64,000 bases of DNA, from the NCBI GenBank assembly GCA_025362495.1, contig JANYGI010000167.1, positions 44,449 to 108,448 on the forward strand, given 5' to 3'. Of the stretch, positions 51,504 through 62,549 are shown piece by piece. Numbering within the stretch: position 1 is the first letter of the stretch; each line of letters begins with the position of its first letter. The DNA is from Byssovorax sp. GTDB lineage: Bacteria; Myxococcota_A; Polyangia; Polyangiales; Polyangiaceae. A model generated the notes under the pieces. It was given only the letters and a program-made list of their open reading frames with translations. It was not told the DNA's origin and did not search any database. The position numbers were made by a program, and so were the translations under genes.

Positions 51504-52064
51504 TCAGCGGATGGTGACGATGGGCGCCGGCTCGCCGTCGACCCAGTACTCCGAGACGGCATAGGCATTGTTCCAGCCGATCGGGCCGTCGTACCCCTCA
51601 CCGAACTGGGCAATCTGGAACAGGCGTCCATCCCCGCGGCGCAGCGGAAACACCAGCTCTGCGTCGCGGGGCCTGGACATCGCGTCCGGGCCTTCCCCGC
51701 CGGCAGGATCGACCCACACCAGCACGCCGTCGCGCGATCCGCTCACGAGCGAGGCGCCCGCGCCCGGGAAGCCGGAGCAGTGGATCTTCAACCACTCGCG
51801 CACCCGGTAGGCGTTGCAGCCAGGCACGTTGCGGGCGAGCTTCACCGCCGGCGCGGCGCTCCACTCCTCGGCCTTCGGCGCCTTGCTGATCTCGGCGCTC
51901 GGCGGATCGGCGTCGAGCGTTTTGCCTTCCACGTGGGGAGCCGGCGCCATCGCGGCTGACGCAGAGGGGTTGGCCGAAGGCGCCGCCGGGACCGCAGGCG
52001 CGCTCGCGGCGGGCGTGAGCAGCGCCGCGGCGCCGGCGATCGTGAGCATCCAGCGCTTGTTCAT
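51504..52064 (-). CDS. Small secreted protein of the cytochrome operon
   Basis: The ATG at 52064 overlaps the stop of the di-heme lipoprotein gene (ATGA). The 186-residue product has a signal peptide (cleavage after ASA), an Ala/Pro/Ser-rich stretch and a beta-rich domain with a Cys pair (VPGCNAYRVREWLKIHCSG, in part). No domain is recognised. It is the last gene of an operon that also codes for cytochrome c, IorA, IorB and the di-heme lipoprotein. It may be a structural or assembly partner of these in the periplasm. Confidence 0.75.
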   Translation of the reverse strand: MNKRWMLTIAGAAALLTPAASAPAVPAAPSANPSASAAMAPAPHVEGKTLDADPPSAEISKAPKAEEWSAAPAVKLARNVPGCNAYRVREWLKIHCSGFPGAGASLVSGSRDGVLVWVDPAGGEGPDAMSRPRDAELVFPLRRGDGRLFQIAQFGEGYDGPIGWNNAYAVSEYWVDGEPAPIVTIR

Positions 52065-54268
52065 AGCGTCCTCAGGAAGGCCACGAGCGACGCGCGCTCG
52101 TCCTTCGTCAGCTGGCGGGTCTTGCCCATGCGGTCGTTGTTCTGATCGATGAGGGCTTCGAGCGTCGAGTAGCGCCCGTCGTGAAAATACGGCGCTGTGC
52201 CGCCGACGAAGCGCAGCGAAGGCGTCTTGAACTCGGCCTTCGGATCCTCCTCGAAGCCGGGCAGCGGAGGCAGCTTCGGCGAGAGCGGGTACGCCATGCG
52301 ATCGGTGTACTCGGGATCGGGGACATGGCATTTGCCGCACTGGGCGGCGGCGCTCAGGAACACGGCCTGACCCTTCGTCTCGTCCTCGGTGAGCTCGCGC
52401 TTCTCCTTCGGCGGGTTCACCAGGCCAGAGCGGGCGAAGGCGCGGAGGTACTGGATCCGCGCGAGCTGCTCGCCCTCGCCCTTGCGGTACACGGAAGACC
52501 AGCGATGGAGGCCAAAGCCCTCTTTGAGGCGGGCCACGAGATCCTTGTTCTGGGCGTGCCAGCCGTAGGGGCCGTCGGTGCCAATCCGGCCGGCGAGCAT
52601 CGGAGTCTGCATGGCATACCCGATCTTGCCGTCCTTCTCGTTGGGCGCGAGCTCGGGTTCGGCGATGAAGATCACCCGCTCGCTCTCGTTGTTCGAGGCG
52701 ACCCTGGCCTCGTGCCACACGTGGGCGTCGTCGCGGCCCTCGGGGTGGCAGCCCGAGCAGGCGAGCCCGCCGCTCGTGAGCGCGTCGGTCGCGTTGTGGA
52801 AGAGGCGGCGGCCGAGCATCACCTCCTTGTCGCCGGGATCATCGGCGAGGTGGATCGTGGTCACCTCGGTCGGCGTCTCGCGCGAGCGATCTTCCCCGGG
52901 CTTCACGCGCGGGAGCGGCGGCGGGCTCTCGGGATCCGAGAGCGTCACCGTCGCCAGATCGTAGGTCGATCGGCAGAACACGTAGGCCAGCTTGTCGTCT
53001 TCCGACAGCGCGAGCCCCGTCGGCGCGCCGCACACGCTCGCGATGTTGAGGTGCACGTCGTACTTGCTGCCGACCTTGTAGATCACGACGGGCTTGATCG
53101 CCGGGGCCGCCGAGAGCGCGTCGAGCTCGGCCAGGCGATCGTCGCCCTCGCCGATCACCACCACCGTCTTCGCGCTCTTGCGGTAGGCCGACGCCCGCGG
53201 CTGCGTCACCGGCGTGAGCTCGCCCGCGGCGATCTCCAGCGGCGTCACGAGGCCGGCGTCGGTGAGCTTGGCGAGGAGCGGATTCTTCGTCGCAGGCAGC
53301 CCCGGGAGCCGCTTCTGCAGCACCGGCGTGTCGCTGCGGGTCGCGAGCACGTCGAGCGTCATCGCCCCGAACCACGAGCCTTGACCGAGCGCGCCGAGCG
53401 CGTGGCGCGCGACGAAGAGGCGGCTCCCGTCGTCGCTCAGCACCGCCGAGTAGCCGAGCGACGCGTCGAGCGTCTTGCCCGACGGCGCGCGCGCGGGCGC
53501 CGGCGGGAGGTCGACCGCGTGGATCTTCGGCGTCGCGCTCGCGAGATCGTCGATGCGCGTGACGGCGCTGCCGACGAGGTGGGTGACGTACGCCGAGGCG
53601 CCGTCGGGCCGGATCACCACGGCGCGCGGCTCGCGCGGCACGTCGATCGTCCAGCGCAGCTTCGCCGTCGCGAGATCGATGGCCGAGACCTTGTGCGTCC
53701 ACGCCGAGGTCACGAGCACCGTCGACTCGTCGGGGCTGACGGCGATCCCCCACGCGTCCGCGGGGAGATCGACGCGCGCGACCTCGACGAGCCCCTTCGC
53801 CGCGTCGGGCTTCATGATCAGCAAGAGCCCCGGCGGATGGGTGATCGGGTTCGGCTTGGCGAGATCCTCCGGCACGCTGCGGATGGTCACGAGCACGCGA
53901 TCGGCGAGCGCGAGCACCTGCGCGGGCGCGCCCGGGAGCGCGATCGGCGCCGGGAGCGCCGCGCCCTCGGCCGGCACCGGCAGCGGGATCTTGCGGAGCA
54001 CGCGGTGATCCTCGTCGGCGATCCACAGCGCGGCCTCGCCCGCAGCGCGCACCAGGGCGCCGCCTCCCCGCACCGGCGGCTTCGCGTGAGCCCCGGGGGC
54101 CACACCGGGAGACGACGTTGACGATGTTGCCGCGGCCGCCGACGCGCTCGACGGAGGCGCCGCCGCGTCCGCGCCCGGGGAGGCTTTGTCAGTGCAGCCG
54201 GAGACCGCGGCGAGCGCGATCGGGGCTCCCACGAGGCCGAGGAGAGCGAGACGGCGGAGCTTGTTCAT
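52061..54268 (-). CDS. Di-heme cytochrome c lipoprotein with beta-propeller
   Basis: The 735-residue protein starts at 54268 with a signal and lipobox AAVSGC. An Ala/Ser/Pro linker (residues 27-70) leads into a YVTN/NHL-like beta-propeller (residues 80-400) with motifs such as WGIAVSPDESTVLVTSA and PDGASAYVTHLVG. The C-terminal third resembles the MauG/cytochrome c peroxidase family, with two heme sites CSGCHPEGRDD (about 508) and CGKCHVPD (about 657) and the family phrase FKTPSLRFVGGTAPYFHDG. It probably takes or passes electrons in the periplasm. The upstream IorB gene ends 35 bases before this start, so both belong to one operon. Confidence 0.82.
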   Translation of the reverse strand: MNKLRRLALLGLVGAPIALAAVSGCTDKASPGADAAAPPSSASAAAATSSTSSPGVAPGAHAKPPVRGGGALVRAAGEAALWIADEDHRVLRKIPLPVPAEGAALPAPIALPGAPAQVLALADRVLVTIRSVPEDLAKPNPITHPPGLLLIMKPDAAKGLVEVARVDLPADAWGIAVSPDESTVLVTSAWTHKVSAIDLATAKLRWTIDVPREPRAVVIRPDGASAYVTHLVGSAVTRIDDLASATPKIHAVDLPPAPARAPSGKTLDASLGYSAVLSDDGSRLFVARHALGALGQGSWFGAMTLDVLATRSDTPVLQKRLPGLPATKNPLLAKLTDAGLVTPLEIAAGELTPVTQPRASAYRKSAKTVVVIGEGDDRLAELDALSAAPAIKPVVIYKVGSKYDVHLNIASVCGAPTGLALSEDDKLAYVFCRSTYDLATVTLSDPESPPPLPRVKPGEDRSRETPTEVTTIHLADDPGDKEVMLGRRLFHNATDALTSGGLACSGCHPEGRDDAHVWHEARVASNNESERVIFIAEPELAPNEKDGKIGYAMQTPMLAGRIGTDGPYGWHAQNKDLVARLKEGFGLHRWSSVYRKGEGEQLARIQYLRAFARSGLVNPPKEKRELTEDETKGQAVFLSAAAQCGKCHVPDPEYTDRMAYPLSPKLPPLPGFEEDPKAEFKTPSLRFVGGTAPYFHDGRYSTLEALIDQNNDRMGKTRQLTKDERASLVAFLRTL

Positions 54269-54303
54269 CCGCCGAGCAGCCTACACCGCCCGGCGGATCC
54301 GCG

Positions 54304-56564
<2,261 letters not shown>

Positions 56565-56568
<4 letters not shown>

Positions 56569-57029
56569 CGGGACGGCCCTTCTTCCGAGGCCTTCGTCAC
56601 GGCGGCGCGGATGCGCGTGTACGTCCCGCACCGGCAAATGTTGCCCGCGAGCGACTGATCAATCTCGGCCGCGGTCGGCTTCGGGCGCTTCGCGAGGAGC
56701 GCCGCCGCGGTCATGATCTGACCTGACTGGCAGTACCCGCACTGGGGCACGCAGAGCTCGACCCAGGCGCGCTGGAGCGGGTGGCTCCCGTCGGGCGAGA
56801 GCCCTTCGATCGTCGTCACGGCGTGGCCGACCGCGCGGCGCACCGGCGTCACGCACGAGCGCACCGCCTCGCCGTCGAGGTGGATCACGCACGCTCCGCA
56901 GAGGGCCTGACCGCAGCCGTACTTCGTCCCCGTCAGGCCGACGAGATCCCGGATCGCCCAGAGGAGCGGCATCTCGGGATCGACGTCGAGCGCCTCGTCC
57001 TTGCCGTTGATCCGCAGCGTGATGCTCAT
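56565..57029 (-). CDS. [2Fe-2S] small subunit of the molybdenum hydroxylase (IorA type)
   Basis: The ATG at 57029, with GGAGG seven bases upstream, gives 154 residues. The plant-type cluster ligands are in [17 protein letters not shown] with another Cys near RSC, and the second cluster in [13 protein letters not shown] and [15 protein letters not shown]. These are the two clusters of the xanthine-oxidase family small subunit, which pass electrons from the molybdenum site onward. There is no signal peptide of its own, as in known cases where it is exported together with the large subunit. Its stop overlaps the IorB start, and the upstream cytochrome gene overlaps its own start. Confidence 0.92.
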
Positions 57030-57700
57030 CGGCTCGCCTCCTCTTGCGGGCACGCCGCTCCGGTCTCGACCCACGCCGCCATCAGCGCGCCGAAGCGCGA
57101 CTGCGATCCCGGCGCCGGCTCGCGGTTCGCCCCGGGGAACCAGCCCCAGTGGACGATCGCGTCGTGCGCCGAGTGATCGACGATCTGCGCGAGCGTGCGC
57201 CCGCCGTTGCGCTTCGAGTCCTTCACCTGCGCGCAGATCTGCGCCGGCGTGCGGCCTTGCCAGGCCATCGAGCGCGGCGCGAGCTGCCACTTCGGCGCTC
57301 CGGGCACGCGGGCGAGATCGAGGTTCGTGTCCTGGTGACACGAAGTGCAGCGCAGCCCCGGGATACCCTGGTCATCATCGCCGCGGAGCACCGGCGGGTT
57401 GTGGAGCTCGCTCGCCTCGCGCTGCCGCGGGGTGTCGTCGGACGGGTGGCAGTTCACGCAGCGCGGGTGGAGCATCACTCGCGACGCCTCGAGGAACAGC
57501 GCCTGCGATCGCGCGGTCGGATCGGCGATGCTGGCGAACGACGCAGGCTCGCGCAGATCGCCCGGCACCATGGCCTTCGGTGGCTCGGGGGGCGGCGGCG
57601 GCGAGGTCGGCGGATTGGGCGGCGCGGCGCTGCAGGCGATCGCGAAGAGCGCAGACAGCACCGCGAGCAGGCACGAGAGCGAGAGGGATCGAAGGGACAA
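57026..57700 (-). CDS. Cytochrome c lipoprotein (two CXXCH)
   Basis: The chosen TTG at 57700 has GGAG at a spacing of 10 and gives a 224-residue protein with a good signal sequence and lipobox LFAIAC. A TTG at 57745 is also in frame. A Pro-rich linker precedes two heme sites, CVNCHPSDD (about 82) and CTSCHQDTN (about 116). The C-terminal part ([18 protein letters not shown]) is typical of cytochromes that serve IorAB-type enzymes. Its stop overlaps the IorA start (ATGA). It should accept electrons from the hydroxylase and pass them to the respiratory chain or to the di-heme lipoprotein. Confidence 0.8.
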   Translation of the reverse strand: MSLRSLSLSCLLAVLSALFAIACSAAPPNPPTSPPPPPEPPKAMVPGDLREPASFASIADPTARSQALFLEASRVMLHPRCVNCHPSDDTPRQREASELHNPPVLRGDDDQGIPGLRCTSCHQDTNLDLARVPGAPKWQLAPRSMAWQGRTPAQICAQVKDSKRNGGRTLAQIVDHSAHDAIVHWGWFPGANREPAPGSQSRFGALMAAWVETGAACPQEEASR

Positions 57701-57858
57701 GAAGGCCAGGCTCCAGGAGGCGAGGATCTCGGGACGCGGGCCCAAGCACCAACCGGACCGCCATTCATGGGGCGGGATCGCGGGCTTTCAATCGTCGACC
57801 TCGAACAACCTCGCCTCATGAGGCGATCGCGATCGCCCCAGGGCTGCCTCGATCCTCG

Positions 57859-58641
57859 TCAGCGACCGCTGAACTTCGCCGGCCGCCGCTCGACGAACGA
57901 GGCCACGCCCTCGCGCACGTCGTCGCTCGCGAGGATCGGCTTCAGATCCGGGAGCAGGCGCTTCGCGGCGCTCTCTTCCTCGCCCGGCAGCGCGAGGCGC
58001 GCCGACACCAGCGTGGCCGCGACGCCGAGCGGCGCCTGCGCGGCGATGGTCTCGGCGATGGTCACCGCGCGCGCGAGGAGCTGATCCGGGGCGACGACCT
58101 CCTGCACGAGGCCGATGCGGTGCGCTTCGTCGGCGCCGAACTCGTCGCCGGTGAGCAGCCAGCGCATGGCGTTGCCCCAGCCGACCTCGCGCTGGAAGCG
58201 CAGCGTCGCGCCGCCGACCGGGTAGATGCCGCGCTTGATCTCGATCTGGGCGAAGCGCGCCGTCGTCGCCGCGATCCGGATGTCGGTCGCGAGCAGGAGC
58301 TCGATCCCGATCGTCAGGCAGATGCCCTGGATCGCGCAGATCACCGGCTTGCTGCCGCGGCGGCCCTCGATCCCGAGCGGATCGATCCCGCTCTCGTCGA
58401 GGGGCCATTTCCCGGACTCGAACACCGGCGTCCACTTCGGCAGATCGAGCCCGCCCGTGAAGTGATCGCCGTGAGCGAAGAGCACGGCGACGCGGAGCTC
58501 GGGATCCCGCTCCAGCTCGGCGTAGGCGCGGCCGAGCGACGTGAACATCGCCAGGTCGAACGCGTTGCGCTTGGCCGCGCGATCGAGGCCAATCAGGAGA
58601 ACGTGGCCGCGCTTTTCGGTGGTGACTTTGCCTTCGCTCAT
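57859..58641 (-). CDS. Enoyl-CoA hydratase/isomerase (crotonase) family protein
   Basis: The 260-residue protein begins MSEGKVTTEKRGHVLLIGL and follows the crotonase fold: KRNAFDLAMFTSLGRAYAEL, the oxyanion stretch HGDHFTGGLDLPKW, then AIQGICLTIGIELLLATD, and IEIKRGIYPVGGATLR with the catalytic-side residues. The Gly-rich GGG signature usual before the Glu is here GICLTIGIE, so the exact activity (hydratase, isomerase or another) is uncertain. There is no signal. It is divergent from the SNF2 gene to the right. Genes for beta-oxidation partners are not next to it. Confidence 0.88.
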   Translation of the reverse strand: MSEGKVTTEKRGHVLLIGLDRAAKRNAFDLAMFTSLGRAYAELERDPELRVAVLFAHGDHFTGGLDLPKWTPVFESGKWPLDESGIDPLGIEGRRGSKPVICAIQGICLTIGIELLLATDIRIAATTARFAQIEIKRGIYPVGGATLRFQREVGWGNAMRWLLTGDEFGADEAHRIGLVQEVVAPDQLLARAVTIAETIAAQAPLGVAATLVSARLALPGEEESAAKRLLPDLKPILASDDVREGVASFVERRPAKFSGR

Positions 58642-58755
58642 GGCGGGCGAGGCTAGCAGGCCAGCCCGGTCATGGAGCGCCCGGTGACGCGCGGACGAGC
58701 CGGAAGCGCTCCCCTCTGCGCAGCGCTTGCGCTATTCATCACCGCCTCCAGGACC

Positions 58756-61500
58756 ATGCGTGCCCCTGCCCATCCCGCTCGCGCGACCGACGAACGCGTC
58801 GCGATCGCCCTCGCCGTCTCGCCGCGCGGCGTGCTCCACCTCGACGCGACGCCGCCCGACGCGGAGCGCGTCCAGGCCGCGGTCGCCGCGCGCATTGCGA
58901 AGGCCTTCGCGGTGTCGTCGCCGGCCGGCCTCGTGCACCTCGGCACGGTCGAGCTCGGGGCCGACCTCACGCCGTCGCTCGCGTTCGGCCGCGAGCTCGC
59001 CAAGCTCGTCTTCACCCACCTCGCGAGCCTGCCGGATCTCGACGACCAGCGCGCTCGCCTCGATCTGCCGGCGCCCGCGGCCGATCTCGCCGAGCTCGCC
59101 GCGGCCGCTCCGCCGATGACCGGCGCCGAGTACCTCACGCCGGAGATCCTGGCCGCGAGCTGGTCGGCGATCGTCGGCGAAATCCAGGGCGAAATCGCTG
59201 ATTTCAAGGGCACCGCCGCGGAGTACCTCGCCTCGAAGAGCCCGCTCTGGAACCTGGTCGGGCGCGTTCATTTTCACCTCGCCGAAAACAAACGCGACGA
59301 CCGCGCGCCCTTCGCCTTCATGGCCACCTACGCCACGCGCCTCTCGAAGCAGGCGCGCGTCCAGCACGCGCCGCTCGGCCGCGCGATCGAGGAGTACGCC
59401 GGCGCGCGCGATCGGCAGAAGCTCCTCGCGCTCCTCGATCCCGTGCAGCGCGCCGCCGAGAAGAGCCCCGTGATCAAGGCCCTCGTCGACTCGGGCGAGA
59501 TCTATCACCCGCTCGCGTGGACTCCGGGGGAGGCCCACGCGTTCCTGAAAGAGATCCCGGCCTGCGAGGCGAGTGGCGTCATCGTGCGCGTGCCCGACTG
59601 GTGGCACGCCAAGCGGCCGCCGCGCCCGCAGGTGAAGGTCACGGTCGGCGCCGCGAAGGCCGCGGGCCTCGGCCTCGACGCCATGCTCGATTTCAAGGCG
59701 ATCTTGACGCTCGAAGGCGAGGCGATCGGGCCCGACGAGTGGCGGCGGATCCTGGCCGGGAGCGAGTCGCTGGTGCTGATCAAGGGCAAGTGGGTGGAGG
59801 TCGATCGCGACCGGCTGCGCGAGGTCCTCGATCACTGGAAGCTCGTCGAAGAGCGCGCGGGCAGCGAGGGGATCTCCTTCCTCGAAGGGATGCGCCTGCT
59901 CGCCGGCGCGGGCGGACCGTCGCTCGAGATCGGCGCCGGCAGCGACGCCGCCGCGTGGACCGAGGTGACGGCGGGGCCGTGGCTCGAAGGGCTGCTCGCC
60001 GACTTGCAGCGACCCGAAGGCAGCCGCGAGGCCGATCCCGGCGACGCGCTGAAGGGCACGCTCCGGCCCTACCAGCAGAGCGGCGTCGCCTGGCTGTGGC
60101 TGCTCGCGCGGCTCGGGCTCGGCGGCTGCCTCGCGGACGACATGGGGCTCGGAAAGACGATCCAGGTGCTCGCGCTGCTGCTGCTGCTCCAGCGCGGCGG
60201 CGCGCGCACGCCGCACCTGCTGGTGGTGCCCGCTTCGCTCCTCGGCAACTGGCGCGCCGAGGCCGAGCGCTTCGCACCGAGCCTGCGCCTCGTCGTCGTC
60301 CACCCGTCGGCGATGACGGCCGCGGAGATCGCCGCCGCGCCCTCCGACGCCCTCGCCGACGCCGACGTGGTGCTCACCACCTACGGCACCGCGACGCGCG
60401 TCCCCTGGTTCGCCGAGCGCGCGTGGGGCCTCGTGGTCCTCGACGAGGCCCAGGCGATCAAGAACCCCGACGCCTTGCAGACTCGCGCCGTCAAGAAGCT
60501 GAAGAGCGACACGCGGCTCGCCCTCACCGGCACGCCGGTGGAGAACCGACCCTCGGATCTGTGGTCGATCTTCGATTTCGTCTGCCCCGGGTTGCTCGGA
60601 TCCGCCCGCGCTTTCCGCGATTTCACGAAGCGCCTCGACGCGGACGGCGGCCATGGATATGCCCCGCTCCGTCGGCTCGTGAAGCCGTACATCCTGCGTC
60701 GGCTCAAGAGCGATCGGAGCATCGTGCCCGATCTGCCCGACAAGACCGAGCTGTTCGCCTACTGCGGGCTCACCCGGGTGCAAGCGACGCTGTATGCGAA
60801 GGCCGTGAAGGAGCTCGAGCGCGCGATTGACGACGTGGAGGGCATCCAGCGCAAAGGCCTCGTCCTCGCGTATCTGCTCCGCTTCAAGCAGCTCTGCAAT
60901 CACCCCTCGCAGTGGCTCGGCGACGGGGCCTATCGACCGGAGCACAGCGGCAAGATGGCGCGGCTCGGCGAGCTGTGCGAGCCCCTGGCAGCGCGGCAGG
61001 AGAAGGCGCTGATCTTCACCCAGTTCCGCGAGATGACGGCTCCGCTCGCCGACTTCCTGGCAGGGATCTTCGGCCGCGCCGGGCTCGTGCTCCACGGCGG
61101 GACGCCGGTCGGACGCCGCGCTGCGCTGGTGCGTGAGTTCCAGCGCGAGGACGGGCCGCCGTTCTTCGTGCTCTCCCTCAAGGCAGGTGGCACCGGGCTC
61201 AACCTCACCGAGGCGTCCCACGTCATCCATTTCGATCGCTGGTGGAACCCGGCCGTCGAGGCGCAGGCCACCGACCGGGCCTATCGGATCGGTCAGAAGA
61301 AGAACGTGCTCGTCCACAAGCTCGTCTGCCGCGGCACCATCGAAGAACGGATTGACGCCCTCGTCGAGGCCAAGAAGGGACTCTCGGCGGAGATCCTCGG
61401 CGGCGCCGGCGGGGGCGAAGCCTGGTTGACGGAGCTGAAGAGCGACGAGCTGATCCGCCTGGTGTCGCTCGATCTGCGCGCCGCCCTCGAAGAAGGTTGA
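58756..61500 (+). CDS. SNF2-family DEAD/DEAH-box helicase-like ATPase (SWIM-associated)
   Basis: Starting at the ATG at 58756 (the frame is open to an ATG at 58672), the protein has 914 residues. An N-terminal SNF2-associated region covers residues 1-430. The ATP-binding domain has Walker A ADDMGLGKT near 460 and DEAQ (VVLDEAQAIKN) near 561. The C-terminal domain has LKAGGTGLNLTEA and QATDRAYRIGQ near 836. This is the bacterial SNF2 family that moves along double-stranded DNA. The SWIM zinc-finger gene follows after 23 bases in the same direction, a pairing seen in many bacteria. The pair is thought to act in DNA transactions. A role in repair or defence is possible but not shown here. Confidence 0.88.
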   Translation: MRAPAHPARATDERVAIALAVSPRGVLHLDATPPDAERVQAAVAARIAKAFAVSSPAGLVHLGTVELGADLTPSLAFGRELAKLVFTHLASLPDLDDQRARLDLPAPAADLAELAAAAPPMTGAEYLTPEILAASWSAIVGEIQGEIADFKGTAAEYLASKSPLWNLVGRVHFHLAENKRDDRAPFAFMATYATRLSKQARVQHAPLGRAIEEYAGARDRQKLLALLDPVQRAAEKSPVIKALVDSGEIYHPLAWTPGEAHAFLKEIPACEASGVIVRVPDWWHAKRPPRPQVKVTVGAAKAAGLGLDAMLDFKAILTLEGEAIGPDEWRRILAGSESLVLIKGKWVEVDRDRLREVLDHWKLVEERAGSEGISFLEGMRLLAGAGGPSLEIGAGSDAAAWTEVTAGPWLEGLLADLQRPEGSREADPGDALKGTLRPYQQSGVAWLWLLARLGLGGCLADDMGLGKTIQVLALLLLLQRGGARTPHLLVVPASLLGNWRAEAERFAPSLRLVVVHPSAMTAAEIAAAPSDALADADVVLTTYGTATRVPWFAERAWGLVVLDEAQAIKNPDALQTRAVKKLKSDTRLALTGTPVENRPSDLWSIFDFVCPGLLGSARAFRDFTKRLDADGGHGYAPLRRLVKPYILRRLKSDRSIVPDLPDKTELFAYCGLTRVQATLYAKAVKELERAIDDVEGIQRKGLVLAYLLRFKQLCNHPSQWLGDGAYRPEHSGKMARLGELCEPLAARQEKALIFTQFREMTAPLADFLAGIFGRAGLVLHGGTPVGRRAALVREFQREDGPPFFVLSLKAGGTGLNLTEASHVIHFDRWWNPAVEAQATDRAYRIGQKKNVLVHKLVCRGTIEERIDALVEAKKGLSAEILGGAGGGEAWLTELKSDELIRLVSLDLRAALEEG

Positions 61501-61523
61501 ACCGGAGAGCTGGAGAAGAGCCC

Positions 61524-62522
61524 ATGGCGCGGAGGAGCAGCGGCAGCTACTACGGATACGACGGCGGCTACGGCGGATATCCCCCGTACGTCTCCGTCAG
61601 CGAGCGCAAGGAGCTCGCAGCGCAAGAGATCGCCAGGCTCGTCAAGAAGGGCCGGAAGGTCTCGCCCGTCGTGCTGGAGGGCAAGACCATCGCGGCGACG
61701 TTCTGGGGCAAGGCCTGGTGTACCAACCTGGAGCGCTACAGCGACTACGAGAGCCGCTTGCCGCGGGGCCGGAGCTACGTGCGGAGCGGCGCCGTCGTCG
61801 ATCTCCAGATCACCCCCGGCAAGATCGCGGCGCGGGTTCGCGGCAGCGAGCTCTACACCGTCACGATCACCATCGCTCCCGTCGCTCCTGCGCTGTGGAA
61901 GGAGATCGTGGGCGAGTGCACGGGGAAGATCGACTCGGTGGTCGAGCTGCTCCGGGGCAAGCTGTCGACGGCGGTGATGGAGATCATCACCCGCCAGGCG
62001 AAGGGGCTCTTCCCTTCGCAAAAGCAGATCGGGTTACGCTGCAGTTGCCCTGACTCCGCCACGATGTGCAAGCACGTCGCGGCCGCGCTCTATGGCGTGG
62101 GCGCGCGGCTCGATCGGGAGCCGGAGCTGCTCTTTGGCCTTCGCTGGGTGGATCCGGCGGAGCTCGTCACCACGGCGACAGCCGGCGTGACCGCGGGGAA
62201 ACAGGCCGTGGCAAAGGGGAAGGCGCTCGACGCCGATCTGGCGAGCCTGTTCGGGATCGACCTCGACGTCGACTCCACCCCCGCCGTGGTCGAGGCGGCT
62301 CCGCCGCCTCGGCGGGCGAAACGGGCAATGCCTGCTCCTGCTCCTGCTCCTGCTGCGGCGCCAAGGACGCTCACCGGGGCGGAGCTACTGCTGCTGGGCG
62401 TGCCTGCGTCGACGGTGCAGTACTGGCTCAAGACAGGCGTGCTCGGGCGCACTGGCACGCCCGGCGTGTACGGATGCACGCCGGTCGCCGACGAGCGCCT
62501 CCAGCGCTTTCGTGCGCGGTAG
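61524..62522 (+). CDS. SWIM zinc-finger protein
   Basis: The ATG at 61524, with GGAG eight bases upstream, gives 332 residues. The first part is Gly/Tyr-rich (SSGSYYGYDGGYGGYPPYV) and continues with the beta-rich region that precedes SWIM domains (FWGKAWCTNLERYSDYESRL). The zinc finger reads CSCPDSATMCKHVAAALYG (CxCxnCxH, about residue 173). A Pro/Ala/Arg linker and a short helix-turn-helix-like tail (VPASTVQYWLKTGVLG) follow. SWIM proteins bind DNA or other proteins and often pair with SNF2 ATPases. The preceding gene is such an ATPase, so they very likely act together. Confidence 0.88.
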   Translation: MARRSSGSYYGYDGGYGGYPPYVSVSERKELAAQEIARLVKKGRKVSPVVLEGKTIAATFWGKAWCTNLERYSDYESRLPRGRSYVRSGAVVDLQITPGKIAARVRGSELYTVTITIAPVAPALWKEIVGECTGKIDSVVELLRGKLSTAVMEIITRQAKGLFPSQKQIGLRCSCPDSATMCKHVAAALYGVGARLDREPELLFGLRWVDPAELVTTATAGVTAGKQAVAKGKALDADLASLFGIDLDVDSTPAVVEAAPPPRRAKRAMPAPAPAPAAAPRTLTGAELLLLGVPASTVQYWLKTGVLGRTGTPGVYGCTPVADERLQRFRAR

Positions 62523-62549
62523 AGATGGCCTGCCGGCGCGCTGCGTGGC

